Positions 8,601-16,084 of a DNA stretch of 64,000 nt are shown one piece after another. The notes under the pieces were generated by a model. The model had not been told where the DNA came from, made no database searches, and saw only the letters and a program-made list of their open reading frames with translations. Source of the DNA: Bacteroidia bacterium (GTDB lineage: Bacteria > Bacteroidota > Bacteroidia > J057); assembly GCA_030430575.1 (NCBI GenBank), contig JAUIKF010000020.1, forward strand, positions 62,001 through 126,000, in the 5' to 3' direction. A program made the position numbers and the translations under genes. Position 1 is the stretch's first letter. The number at the start of each line of letters is the position of its first letter.

Positions 8601-9105
8601 GCACTTCCCAGTTCCCTTGTATATCGCGCAACACTTTGATCGTCAGATCAAATCCATCCACAATGGTCCCTACAGGCCCCTCAATCAAGGTCGTATCCGC
8701 AGCCCCATCCCGGCGAATGAAATCGATGGCATCGTCACTCCCACTTTCGCCCAACCGCAAATAGTAGCCTTCGAGGTCTCCTGTCAGCGTATCGTTGTTT
8801 GACACAAGGTAGATCCGAGCAAAGTTGGAATTACTGGGTTTTTCCCCAAATCGCGCTGTGAAGCGCCATTCCGTGAGGCCCAATTCGGAATTGGTAGTGG
8901 ACAGGTATATTTCGTCAGTACCAACCCCGTCAGACTGCAATTCTCCTCCACTATTTACCACAAAACGCCCTGTATCACCTGTCCAGATAGGATTAGTTAA
9001 AAAATCCCCATCCGAAAAATCGTCTGCCAGCTGAGCAAAAACAGGTGATATGATCACCTGAAAAAGAACTAGCAAAAGAAGGAATGGAGCTATTTTCATT
9101 TTCAT
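5674..9105 (-). CDS. Secreted multidomain protein with three lamin-tail domains
   Basis: A 1143-residue exported protein; the signal peptide runs to about residue 25 (SPVFAQ). Residues 25-220 form a jelly-roll-like region. Then three rounds of an Ig-like domain (starts near 225, 495 and 760, each with an APTIDTVEV-, APEILSIEV- or TVQGISIID-type strand and a hinge such as VTMSESLD) alternate with a lamin-tail domain (INEIYPDPTPP near 330, ITELLPDYEP near 600, INEILFNPY near 865). The last 100 residues start with FSPDDDGFED and end KHVCVLATRF, like FlgD-type or T9SS C-terminal domains, so secretion by the T9SS is likely. Lamin-tail domains in bacteria occur in surface nucleases and adhesins; no nuclease motif was seen. 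It stands alone, convergent with the DUF6580 gene. Confidence 0.8.
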   Translation of the reverse strand: MKMKIAPFLLLLVLFQVIISPVFAQLADDFSDGDFLTNPIWTGDTGRFVVNSGGELQSDGVGTDEIYLSTTNSELGLTEWRFTARFGEKPSNSNFARIYLVSNNDTLTGDLEGYYLRLGESGSDDAIDFIRRDGAADTTLIEGPVGTIVDGFDLTIKVLRDIQGNWEVLADFDGDEVFDLQGMTRDTTYQSTSYFGVVVNHTSTRADEFFFDDFYIGPPIVDLEAPTIDTVEVISMTELEVTMSESLDSVAARVVGNYTLDNGLGNPQMATWAAQAPNKVMLTFPAPFVSPTNYTLEVQGLSDRNGNQMPQPDSISFLYAVPDVAAYRDVIINEIYPDPTPPIGLPDAEFLELYNSSSKTLDLDQWTIDNGSTKGTLPAFQLLPGDYVILTSESNASLFAGIGPTISPSSWPALVNGGDDLGLRSQQGELIDSVQYRSSWYRDENKEEGGYSLELINPQANGCPDRSNWRGSEAAAGGTPARRNSVFSLASDTTAPEILSIEVTAPDRITLCFNESMNASLISDPAHYVLAPSIGNPVSVVNQGVDNQCVELDFGSPLPAGDVLTLTVSNVADCSGNLTSSPLQGAVAIGSEAEPFDVVITELLPDYEPAVSLPEAEFVELYNRTDEVLSLAGWTITDGSATGEILSGVIFPNEYLILCDDGDSAAFAAFGKVLLPTSLPSLNNASDQLILNNSLGEVMEYVQYSDDWYRDELKAEGGWTLERIDPDFVDCNTSINWRASEDANGGTPGAENSQLGTVEDNVEPTVQGISIIDAMSVVVYFDEPMDRALLGDEENYEIDQGIGEPIVAMPVAPDNLAVELLFPQALDSSKLYTLTYADIADCAGNEISGEIRFGLPRRAEPGDIFINEILFNPYTGGSDFVEIYNVSDKVLDLSELYIGEIFPGTDSIFNADQVAPQSALFLPGQWLCLTSDVAFQQAAYMPPGYANFWEMNRFPTYDDDEGECVIFTGLNQIIDRFYYEDDFHFPTLSDKNGVSLERISRQRPASAPGNWHSAASTANHATPGYENSQAEDLNPADQAVSLERQTFSPDDDGFEDVLLINYNFDFAGANVRVTIFDAQGRPIRLLHQNLLLGTKEGTFFWDGRDDKNTKADVGMYVVLVEALRQETGEKQVYKHVCVLATRF

Positions 9106-9247
9106 TTTTATTTTAATTTTAATTCCCTCATAAAGGTAGGAAAAGGTGGGGGAAAAAAGGGCATGGCAAAAAAATGACCTTTTTTGAGAAATGCTATGTT
9201 TCGTATTTTGGATTTAATTCTCATGTAACAAGCTGATTAATCCTTTT

Positions 9248-10387
9248 ATGCAAATCCGTTTCATCCTCCTTATTTCGTCCTTAGCATTTTCCCTTTCTCT
9301 CTTGCACGCCCAAAATCGAGCCATCCTGACAGCCATGCCCAGTCTTCAGGTCTCCGCCAACGCCCAAATCGGTGGGTTTGGTGAAATAGGCGTTGTCGCT
9401 CCTCCAGGCTATTATGCGGGAGCCGCCGCTCACAACCCTGCTTTGCTGGCTAGGAATGAGGCTGCCAGCGGCGTATTTCTCAACTATTCCCCATGGCTCC
9501 GGGGGCTAGGCATTCCCAGTATTCATTTGCTCCAAGGAGGCAATTTTTACACATTTGAAAATGGCAGACATGCCATCGGCACCCATCTGCATTATTTCTC
9601 TTCTCAGGGTTCCTTTATAGATTTGAATCCGCCTCCTCCCAATTTCATCTTCCTCTCTTCTACTGAATTTTCTTCTACCTTTTCTTATGCCTACGCCCTT
9701 TCAGAAAAGTTCTCAATCGGCATGGGAATAAAGTATTTACATGCTAATAATACAGCCATTGGCCCTATTATCGGGCTACCTACACGAGCGATCAATACCA
9801 TGGCGGGGGACCTTGGAGTTCATTATCAGGGCCATAAGACCCTTGCCAATGGCACGGAATCTCGGATTAGCCTTGGTCTTTCTATGCTAAATCTGGGGCC
9901 TAGAGTAACTTTCTTCCCTTCATCTGCAATTAGGGACTTCCTTCCCACTACCCTTAAACTCGGCGGCATGATGGGATGGACCTTCCCCTTCGACAATAAG
10001 GCCAGCATTGACTTCGACATGGCCTACCAAATGGATAAATTATTGGTCCCATCCATGGGACCCCAGTCAGAGGTAAGTTCTGCAGCAGGCATTTTCACCA
10101 GCTTCGCAGATGCGCCTGGCGGGCTGAGGGGAGAATTACAAGAAATAGCCCATCTATTGGGCGTGATGGGCAGCCTAGATTATGAAGGCTATCGCGTCAC
10201 TGTGCGGACAGGCTTCTATTTGGCCCATGAGGATGTGAGTAATAATAAGTACCAAACCATTGGGATTGGGATAGGCAGAAACGGGCTGCAGGTTGCAGGG
10301 TCTTTAATTATGCCCTTTGAGCAGAATCACCCACTTGCTCGGACGGCAAAAGTGACGGTAGCCTATAATTATAGTTTGGGAAAGTAA
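9248..10387 (+). CDS. PorV/PorQ-family outer membrane beta-barrel protein
   Basis: A 379-residue protein with signal peptide (cut after LLHAQ, about residue 22) followed by a segment MPSLQVSANAQIGGFGEIGV and NPALLARNE. This resembles the start of PorV/LptO proteins (FadL-like barrels), where a similar glycine-rich stretch and an N-P-A box occur. Alternating hydrophobic strands fill the rest, and the end AYNYSLGK is typical of a barrel. PorV shuttles T9SS cargo to the attachment complex, which fits the several T9SS substrates in this window. It may be a paralogue rather than PorV itself. It is divergent from the lamin-tail gene with 142 bases between. Confidence 0.65.
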   Translation: MQIRFILLISSLAFSLSLLHAQNRAILTAMPSLQVSANAQIGGFGEIGVVAPPGYYAGAAAHNPALLARNEAASGVFLNYSPWLRGLGIPSIHLLQGGNFYTFENGRHAIGTHLHYFSSQGSFIDLNPPPPNFIFLSSTEFSSTFSYAYALSEKFSIGMGIKYLHANNTAIGPIIGLPTRAINTMAGDLGVHYQGHKTLANGTESRISLGLSMLNLGPRVTFFPSSAIRDFLPTTLKLGGMMGWTFPFDNKASIDFDMAYQMDKLLVPSMGPQSEVSSAAGIFTSFADAPGGLRGELQEIAHLLGVMGSLDYEGYRVTVRTGFYLAHEDVSNNKYQTIGIGIGRNGLQVAGSLIMPFEQNHPLARTAKVTVAYNYSLGK

Positions 10388-10797
10388 GTTCAAGTTCAAG
10401 AAGATACTTTGAGTTTTAATTTGAGTACAGTGGAATTTAAATTTCTAGTTCTTACAACAAAGTTGTCATTTCGACCGAAGGGAGAAATCTAACACGCCCT
10501 TTCGAATGGTTATTTCCAGGCTTCTAGACCACATTGCTAGATTTCTCCTCCCTCCGCAAAGCCTTCAGTCGTCGAAATGACAGCAATACTGTTATGGCGA
10601 AAAACTTTGGTTACACTGTATTGAGTTTGAACTTGAAATTGCATTTGCCTTCGGCTTTCTTGGCGTAATACTTGCCCAGAATGGGGGTCCGCAATCAGTA
10701 ATTTTTCGGATTAATTTTTATTTGTGGCAACACTTTATAAGTTTTGCCACTTATAAAGCGTAAAGAAAACTCCCCCTAAAACCATTATAATCTACTT
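10388..10797. other. Long intergenic region upstream of topA
   Basis: This 410-base stretch has no supported gene. It holds a 119-base inverted-repeat element (10464-10582), weaker outer inverted repeats around it (TTGAGTACAGTG near 10422 and CACTGTATTGAG near 10615), and close to topA a paired motif CTTTATAAG/CTTATAAAG at about 10730-10758 that could be a regulatory site. Confidence 0.6.
10464..10582. repeat. MITE-like inverted-repeat element, TGTCATTTCGAC type
   Basis: The ends are TGTCATTTCGAC (10464-10475) and its exact complement GTCGAAATGACA (10571-10582). Internal arms GAGAAATCTA and TAGATTTCTC also pair. Repeats of this type with TCATTTCGAC ends are common between genes in Bacteroidota (recalled). 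No coding capacity. Confidence 0.75.
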
Positions 10798-13116
10798 ATG
10801 TCAAAAAATTTATTGATTGTAGAGTCCCCAGCCAAAGCCAAAACTATTGAAAAGTACTTAGGAGATGATTTCACAGTAAAAGCGAGTTATGGGCACGTCA
10901 GGGACCTCATCAAAGGAGACAAAGCCATCGATATTGAGAATGGTTTTGAACCCAAATACGATGTCATAGATGACAAGAAGGCGGTCATCAAAGAGCTCAA
11001 AAAGCTCATCAAGACTTCTGAGAAGGTATGGCTCGCCACGGATGAAGACCGCGAAGGAGAAGCCATCTCATGGCATTTGGCCAATGTGCTTGGCCTAGAT
11101 TTAGCGAATACGCCACGGATCGTTTTTAACGAAATTACCCGCAAGGCCATTCAAAAGGCCATTGCTAATCCCAGGCAGATAGATGCCAATCTGGTGAATG
11201 CCCAGCAGGCACGGCGTATTTTGGACCGGATTGTTGGGTTTAAACTGTCTCCAGTCCTCTGGAAAAAAATCAAAGCGGGTTTATCTGCTGGCCGTGTGCA
11301 GTCGGTAGCCGTCCGCATCGTTGTGGAACGCGAGCGCGAGATCATGGCCTTCACGCCTACCTCAGCCTTCAAAGTGACCGCAGAGTTCTCGGTAGGAGGA
11401 CAATCTCTCCTCTCAGCTGAGCTGAGGAAGCGCTTTGACAAGGCGGAAGATGCGCGCGCATTTTTGGAATCCTGCACAGGTGCTGCTTATAGCATCACCA
11501 ATATGGAGACCCGCCCCACCAAAAAGTCGCCTACGGCGCCTTTTACTACCTCTACCCTCCAGCAGGAGGCTAGTCGTAAGCTTGGTTTTTCCGTCTCCCG
11601 AACCATGATCGTAGCCCAGAAACTCTATGAGTCGGGTAAGATTACCTATATGAGGACTGATAGTGTCAGTCTATCGGATTTTGCCCGTGAACAGGCAAAA
11701 GATGTGATTACGAGCCTCTATGGGCCAGAATACCATCATCACCGACAGTTTAAAAACAAAAGCTCCTCTGCACAAGAAGCACACGAAGCCGTCCGCCCTA
11801 CTGACCTTTCGGTCAACAAGGTAGCTGGCGAACGCGACCAACAGCGTTTGTATGAGTTGATTTGGAAGCGTACGCTCGCTTCTCAGATGGCAGATGCCCG
11901 ACTGGAAAAAACCACAGTAGACATCGAAACCTCCACCAATAAAGCTGTTTTTAAAGCTACAGGTGAAGTGTTGAAATTTGACGGATTCCTCAAATTATAC
12001 CTCGAAGGCAAAGACGATGAGGATGAAGAGGGAGGAGAAGAGGCAGGCGTACTGCCTCCTTTGACCATTGGTCAGCAGCTTAAACTGCGTGAAATGATGG
12101 CTTTGGAACGCTACTCCAGACCAGCTCCACGCTATACAGAGGCTAGCCTCGTGAAGCGAATGGAAGAGCTAGGTATCGGACGTCCTTCGACCTATGCGCC
12201 AACGATCTCCACGATCCAGAAACGTGGCTATGCCATTAAGGAAGTGCGCGAAGGCGTACAGCGTGGCTGTCAGAAATTCACCTTAGCCAATGACCAAATC
12301 AAGGAAGGCATCAAAACCGAGATCACAGGAGCAGAGAAAAACAAGCTTTTCCCTACAGATCTAGGTATGGTGGTGAATGATTTTTTGGTGAAATTTTTCT
12401 CAGGCGTCTTGGACTACTCCTTTACCCGCCAAGTAGAGGAAGAGTTTGACCATATAGCAGCGGGCGAAAAAGGCTGGCAGGACATGCTAGAGAACTTCTA
12501 TAAGGACTTTGCCCTTAAGGTCGAAGACACCACGGCGAATGCGGATCGCAGCGGCGGAGAACGAGAACTCGGTGTGCATCCAGAGAGTGGAAAAGTGGTC
12601 ATGGTACGCTTGGGGCGTTATGGCCCTATGGCACAGATCGGAAGCTCCGACGATGAAGAGAAGCCACGCTATTCTAAGCTCCGCCCTAATCAGCGATTGG
12701 AGACCATCACCCTCGAAGAGGCCTTGGAGCTGTTCAAGTTGCCCCGCGTGTTAGGGGAATATGAAGAAACGCCTGTCAAAGCGGCTATCGGGCGATTTGG
12801 CCCTTACGTCCAGCTTGACAAGCTATTTGCTTCCCTCACGAAGGAAGACGACCCTTACACCATCACCCTTGACCGCGCCATCGAACTCATAGAGATCAAG
12901 CGCGAAAAAGAGCGGAATAAGTATATCAAAGTCTTCACAGACGAAATCGCCATCCTGAATGGCCGTTGGGGACCTTATATCAAGTATGGCAAGGAAAATG
13001 TCAAAATCCCCAAGGACGTAGAAGAACCCAAAAACCTGGAGCTCGAAGACATCCAGAAGCTGTATGAGGAGCACCTCAAAAAGCCGAAGAAGCCTAAAAG
13101 AGGGCGGAAGAAATAG
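10798..13116 (+). CDS. topA: DNA topoisomerase I
   Basis: A 772-residue type IA topoisomerase that relaxes negative supercoils by cutting one strand. The TOPRIM domain begins at the N-terminus (LLIVESPAKAKTIEKYLG) and carries the acidic DEDREGEAISWH. The catalytic tyrosine is in KITYMRTDS, about residue 284. The core ends at about 590; after it come three short repeats (GRYGPMAQIG, GRFGPYVQLD, GRWGPYIKYG), the C-terminal type found in Bacteroidota instead of zinc fingers. An acidic insert (DDEDEEGGEE, about 402-411) is present. The length is normal for the group. It is monocistronic and followed by two hairpins. Confidence 0.97.
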   Translation: MSKNLLIVESPAKAKTIEKYLGDDFTVKASYGHVRDLIKGDKAIDIENGFEPKYDVIDDKKAVIKELKKLIKTSEKVWLATDEDREGEAISWHLANVLGLDLANTPRIVFNEITRKAIQKAIANPRQIDANLVNAQQARRILDRIVGFKLSPVLWKKIKAGLSAGRVQSVAVRIVVEREREIMAFTPTSAFKVTAEFSVGGQSLLSAELRKRFDKAEDARAFLESCTGAAYSITNMETRPTKKSPTAPFTTSTLQQEASRKLGFSVSRTMIVAQKLYESGKITYMRTDSVSLSDFAREQAKDVITSLYGPEYHHHRQFKNKSSSAQEAHEAVRPTDLSVNKVAGERDQQRLYELIWKRTLASQMADARLEKTTVDIETSTNKAVFKATGEVLKFDGFLKLYLEGKDDEDEEGGEEAGVLPPLTIGQQLKLREMMALERYSRPAPRYTEASLVKRMEELGIGRPSTYAPTISTIQKRGYAIKEVREGVQRGCQKFTLANDQIKEGIKTEITGAEKNKLFPTDLGMVVNDFLVKFFSGVLDYSFTRQVEEEFDHIAAGEKGWQDMLENFYKDFALKVEDTTANADRSGGERELGVHPESGKVVMVRLGRYGPMAQIGSSDDEEKPRYSKLRPNQRLETITLEEALELFKLPRVLGEYEETPVKAAIGRFGPYVQLDKLFASLTKEDDPYTITLDRAIELIEIKREKERNKYIKVFTDEIAILNGRWGPYIKYGKENVKIPKDVEEPKNLELEDIQKLYEEHLKKPKKPKRGRKK

Positions 13117-13145
13117 ATAAGGTGTTAGGAGGAAGGCGTAGCTCG

Positions 13146-13227
13146 GACACCTAACAGATTGAAGAAAATCTGTTAGGTGTCGATAGGCCCAAAGACGTAA
13201 CAGATTTTCTTCAATCTGTTACGTCTT
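13146..13227. repeat. Two adjacent hairpins sharing one core in opposite orientation
   Basis: Hairpin 1 (13146-13181) has a 15-base perfect stem, GACACCTAACAGATT, around loop GAAGAA. Hairpin 2 (13192-13227) has stem AAGACGTAACAGATT around loop TTCTTC. The inner eight stem bases are identical, the outer seven differ but stay paired, and the loops are each other's complement. They lie 30 bases after topA and probably stop transcription from either side. A third member is at 26649. Confidence 0.85.
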
Positions 13228-13332
13228 CAGCCGCCAGCTATCGATCATCACTCCTCCATTTTGACGTATCAATATTCCCCCCAGATAAAACTCAAAAGCG
13301 TCACACTGTTTGAACAACCTACCCCCAAACCC

Positions 13333-13878
13333 TTAACCTTTCCCCATCAATCGCCGATAATACCCCCGATGTGGCCAAGTAGCCTGAGGCGGTCTGGGCG
13401 CTTCTTTCCGACTCATCCCACAGCGAATACGATGGAGCTCCATTTCCAGGCTTTTTTTACCCTTCTTCATCGCCCATTGGTGATTGAAGGAAAAAAGCGG
13501 TCGTAGGATAAAAGATAAATAGCGGAAAATGGGCTTATTGGCTTTCACACGCCAATCATAAGTGACAGCAACGGTGTCTCCTTTTTGCTCCAACGTCCAT
13601 ACCCCTTCTCCCTCCAAATCCCCCACAGCGGTAATGGCCAGTTTCGTGGGGCGTTCCTTATAGTCTTCCGCCAAGGTCCAGCGGATCCGATAGGGCAACC
13701 ACCCTTTGGTAAGCAAATGAAAGGCGTCTTTGCCTGGCCTTTCTTCTTTCTCCAATTCCAAATACACAGAAGGCCACCAATAGACCAGTTCCAGCGGTTC
13801 ATTCAGCAGATCAAACACCTCTTCTGCCGTGCCTTTAATGTGCCAAACCTTTGTGAATTCGTAAGTTGGAGATGCCAT
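13333..13878 (-). CDS. SRPBCC (START-like) fold protein, polyketide cyclase/dehydrase type
   Basis: A 181-residue protein with the SRPBCC pattern: TYEFTKVWHIKGTAEEVFDL near the start, VYWWPSVYLE, GEGVWTLEQKGDTVAVTYDW in the middle, and a long amphipathic helix at the end (HQWAMKKGKKSLEMELHRI). The fold binds hydrophobic ligands; the ligand here is not known. The frame is open further upstream, but that part translates repeat DNA; the ATG at 13876-13878 starts the domain and is the right start. No signal peptide. It lies downstream of the M28 peptidase in the same direction, separated by a repeat region, so it is probably transcribed separately. Confidence 0.75.
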   Translation of the reverse strand: MASPTYEFTKVWHIKGTAEEVFDLLNEPLELVYWWPSVYLELEKEERPGKDAFHLLTKGWLPYRIRWTLAEDYKERPTKLAITAVGDLEGEGVWTLEQKGDTVAVTYDWRVKANKPIFRYLSFILRPLFSFNHQWAMKKGKKSLEMELHRIRCGMSRKEAPRPPQATWPHRGYYRRLMGKG

Positions 13879-13899
13879 AGGAAGAAATAATAAAATGTA

Positions 13900-14325
13900 T
13901 TGAGACCGCTTCGCTGTCAGATCGTTCGCGCCTTCGGCACTCACTGTCAGACCGCTCAGGCCGAAGACGGCCTTCGCTACGAGATCGCTCGAAGACTCGC
14001 TGTCAGACAAGAGAAAGAAATGCCTTTATTTAGTCTGACAGCGAGGTGAGTCTTCGAACCGAGCGGCCTGACAGTCGCAGAAACATCCCCCATCGCATTG
14101 GCCGCCCCCTTCGCCTTCCGCACAAGATTCCATCACACTAAGGGGGATTGCCCGCAAGGCCGAATGAAGAAGTGTGAGGTTGAGTGTGAGAGTGAAGATG
14201 CTTTTTAGTCTCAAAGCGAGTCTTCGAGCGTTCTCGCAGTGAGGAGCGCAGCGACGAACGGTCTCGCAGCGAGGGCCGTCTTCGGCCCGAGCGATCTCGC
14301 AGCGAGCCCGAAGGGCGAGCGGTCT
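13900..14325. repeat. Palindromic repeat array A (GAGACCGCTCG family)
   Basis: Two blocks of units related to CGAGCGGTCTCGCAGCGAG and its complement. In the left block (13900-14080) the unit carries CTGTCAGA in place of CTGCGAGA; the right block (14195-14325) has the CTCGCAG form. About 110 bases of unrelated sequence lie between. The right end runs into the stop codon of the M28 peptidase gene (14326-14328). Relatives are at 18499 and 52305. The open frames over it are low-complexity Ser/Arg translations and not genes. Confidence 0.85.
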
Positions 14326-15975
14326 CTACCGCTTTGCCTTAAACTCAGACCCGTCATACCACTGGGGCCAAGTTGTACCATTAGCCACATTCCAGCCCAC
14401 CTGAAAGAACAAACTCGCATCTTGTACCAGGCCTTCATATCTGAATTCGTCTGGGCGATACTCGTCAGAGGGCCGGTGATAATGGTTATAGGTAAAATTG
14501 TCTTTAAGCTTCATCGCATATTCTTTGCCACCTGTTTTGTGGTCGTAGCCGCCTTTACAGTAAAGGGCAGGAACGCCTACCTTGGCGAAGTTGAAATGGT
14601 CTGAGCGGAAGTAATAACCCTTTTCAGGCTCTTGTTCAGGCTGCATATAGCGACCTTGGGCTTCTGCTACTGCCTTGGCCATATCTTCCATCTCCGATTG
14701 CCCAAAACCCGTAACCGTCAGGTCTTTCATGGGGCCATTGATATTGCCGCCGTCCATGTTGATGGCTGCGGCGGTTTTCTTGATGGGGAAAATGGGATTC
14801 GTAGCGTAATACTCAGAGCCGAGCAAGCCTTGCTCCTCCGCTGTCACAAAAAGAAATAACACCGAACGATCAGGTCCAGGCTTCTGCTCGGCATACGCCT
14901 TAGCAATGGCCATTGCCGTGGCTGAACCCGTTGCATTGTCCATGGCACCATTGTAGATGGAATCGCCTTCTACAGGAGAAGCAATGCCCAGATGGTCCCA
15001 GTGCGCACAGTAGATGACATATTCGTCAGGCGTCTTGCTGCCTTTCACCAAACCTGCTACGTTTTGAGATTTGTTGTATTCTAATTCGTTTTGGATGCCC
15101 ACACTGGCATTCAGCCCGAGGGGAACAGGCTTAAAGCCCTTATTTCGCGCCTTGGCGATGAGATCCTCATCCCCTAGCCCAGCAGCTTCGAGCAGACCGA
15201 AGGTAGCTGTCTGAGAAATCCAGCCTTGCATCGCACATCGGGAAGCGTTTTTATCTTCTGTTTGTAGATAAAGGCGCGCACCACTGCCTGAACGCTTCAC
15301 CACAAACCATGGGTAACCTGCAGCTTTGGTCTCGTGGACGACCAATACGCCCGCAGCCCCTTGACGTGCCGCTTCCTCAAATTTATATACCCAACGCCCA
15401 TAATAAGTCATGGTATTTCCCTTGAAAAAGGCGCTGTCATTGGTGCCATAGCCAGGATCATTTACCAATACTACCGCTACTTTTCCTTTCATATCAATCC
15501 CCTCATAATCATTCCATCCATACTCTGGTGCGACGACCCCAAATCCACAAAAGACCAACTCTGCATCTTCGATATTCACTTGCTCCTCTTCTCGTGGACT
15601 CTGAGCTACAAAGTCCTCTCCTTCAGTCATTTCTATGGTTTTCCCATTACCTGAAACCGTCATTTTTTCATCCGCTTGACCGACAATTTTGACCATGGGT
15701 ACTTCTTGAAAGTAACTGTCCCCATTACCAGGGGCAAGGCCCAATTTTTCCATTTCAGACTTGAGATAGGCAACCGTTTTAGCTTCACCAGCGCTGAAAG
15801 GCCCACGCCCTTCAAATTCGTCAGAAGCCAGCGTCTGTAAGACTGATTCCATATAGACAGAATCTATGGCCACAGAAGCAGGATCGAATGATTCAGGTGC
15901 TTTGGGTTCACAACTCAATAAGGCAAAAATGACCGTGAGGAGAAGTCCTGAGAGGAGGATAAATGTGTGTTTCAT
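14326..15975 (-). CDS. M28 family zinc metallopeptidase, lipoprotein
   Basis: The 549-residue protein has a lipobox (ALLSC, cysteine at about 22), so it is anchored to a membrane. A protease-associated (PA) insert lies at about 130-300. The M28 peptidase core follows, with zinc ligands in YCAHWDHLG, GAMDNATGS, VTAEEQGLLGSE and, near the end, SDHFNFAKVG. M28 enzymes are aminopeptidases or carboxypeptidases that trim peptides outside the cytoplasm. It is monocistronic; its stop codon overlaps the GAGACCGCTC end of repeat array A. Confidence 0.92.
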   Translation of the reverse strand: MKHTFILLSGLLLTVIFALLSCEPKAPESFDPASVAIDSVYMESVLQTLASDEFEGRGPFSAGEAKTVAYLKSEMEKLGLAPGNGDSYFQEVPMVKIVGQADEKMTVSGNGKTIEMTEGEDFVAQSPREEEQVNIEDAELVFCGFGVVAPEYGWNDYEGIDMKGKVAVVLVNDPGYGTNDSAFFKGNTMTYYGRWVYKFEEAARQGAAGVLVVHETKAAGYPWFVVKRSGSGARLYLQTEDKNASRCAMQGWISQTATFGLLEAAGLGDEDLIAKARNKGFKPVPLGLNASVGIQNELEYNKSQNVAGLVKGSKTPDEYVIYCAHWDHLGIASPVEGDSIYNGAMDNATGSATAMAIAKAYAEQKPGPDRSVLFLFVTAEEQGLLGSEYYATNPIFPIKKTAAAINMDGGNINGPMKDLTVTGFGQSEMEDMAKAVAEAQGRYMQPEQEPEKGYYFRSDHFNFAKVGVPALYCKGGYDHKTGGKEYAMKLKDNFTYNHYHRPSDEYRPDEFRYEGLVQDASLFFQVGWNVANGTTWPQWYDGSEFKAKR

Positions 15976-16008
15976 GAAAAAATTATGTTATAAAATGATT
16001 GATGAATA

Positions 16009-16084
16009 TCGATTGATGAACAAGGATTTTTGAAGTATTAAGATTTTTTGCATTCTACAATCTTCAATCCTTGTTCGTCAATCA
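16009..16084. repeat. Inverted repeat containing ACAAGGATT/AATCCTTGT
   Basis: The left arm ATTGATGAACAAGGATT and right arm AATCCTTGTTCGTCAAT pair with two mismatches; an inner TGAAG-AAGATT part pairs with AATCTTCA. It lies between two co-directional genes. Related single arms occur near 4400, 32035 and 48210. Confidence 0.6.

Noticed and set aside
13333-14010. Longer N-terminus of the SRPBCC frame
   Set aside because: The extra 44 residues translate the GAGACCGCTCG repeat; the domain begins at the ATG at 13876-13878.
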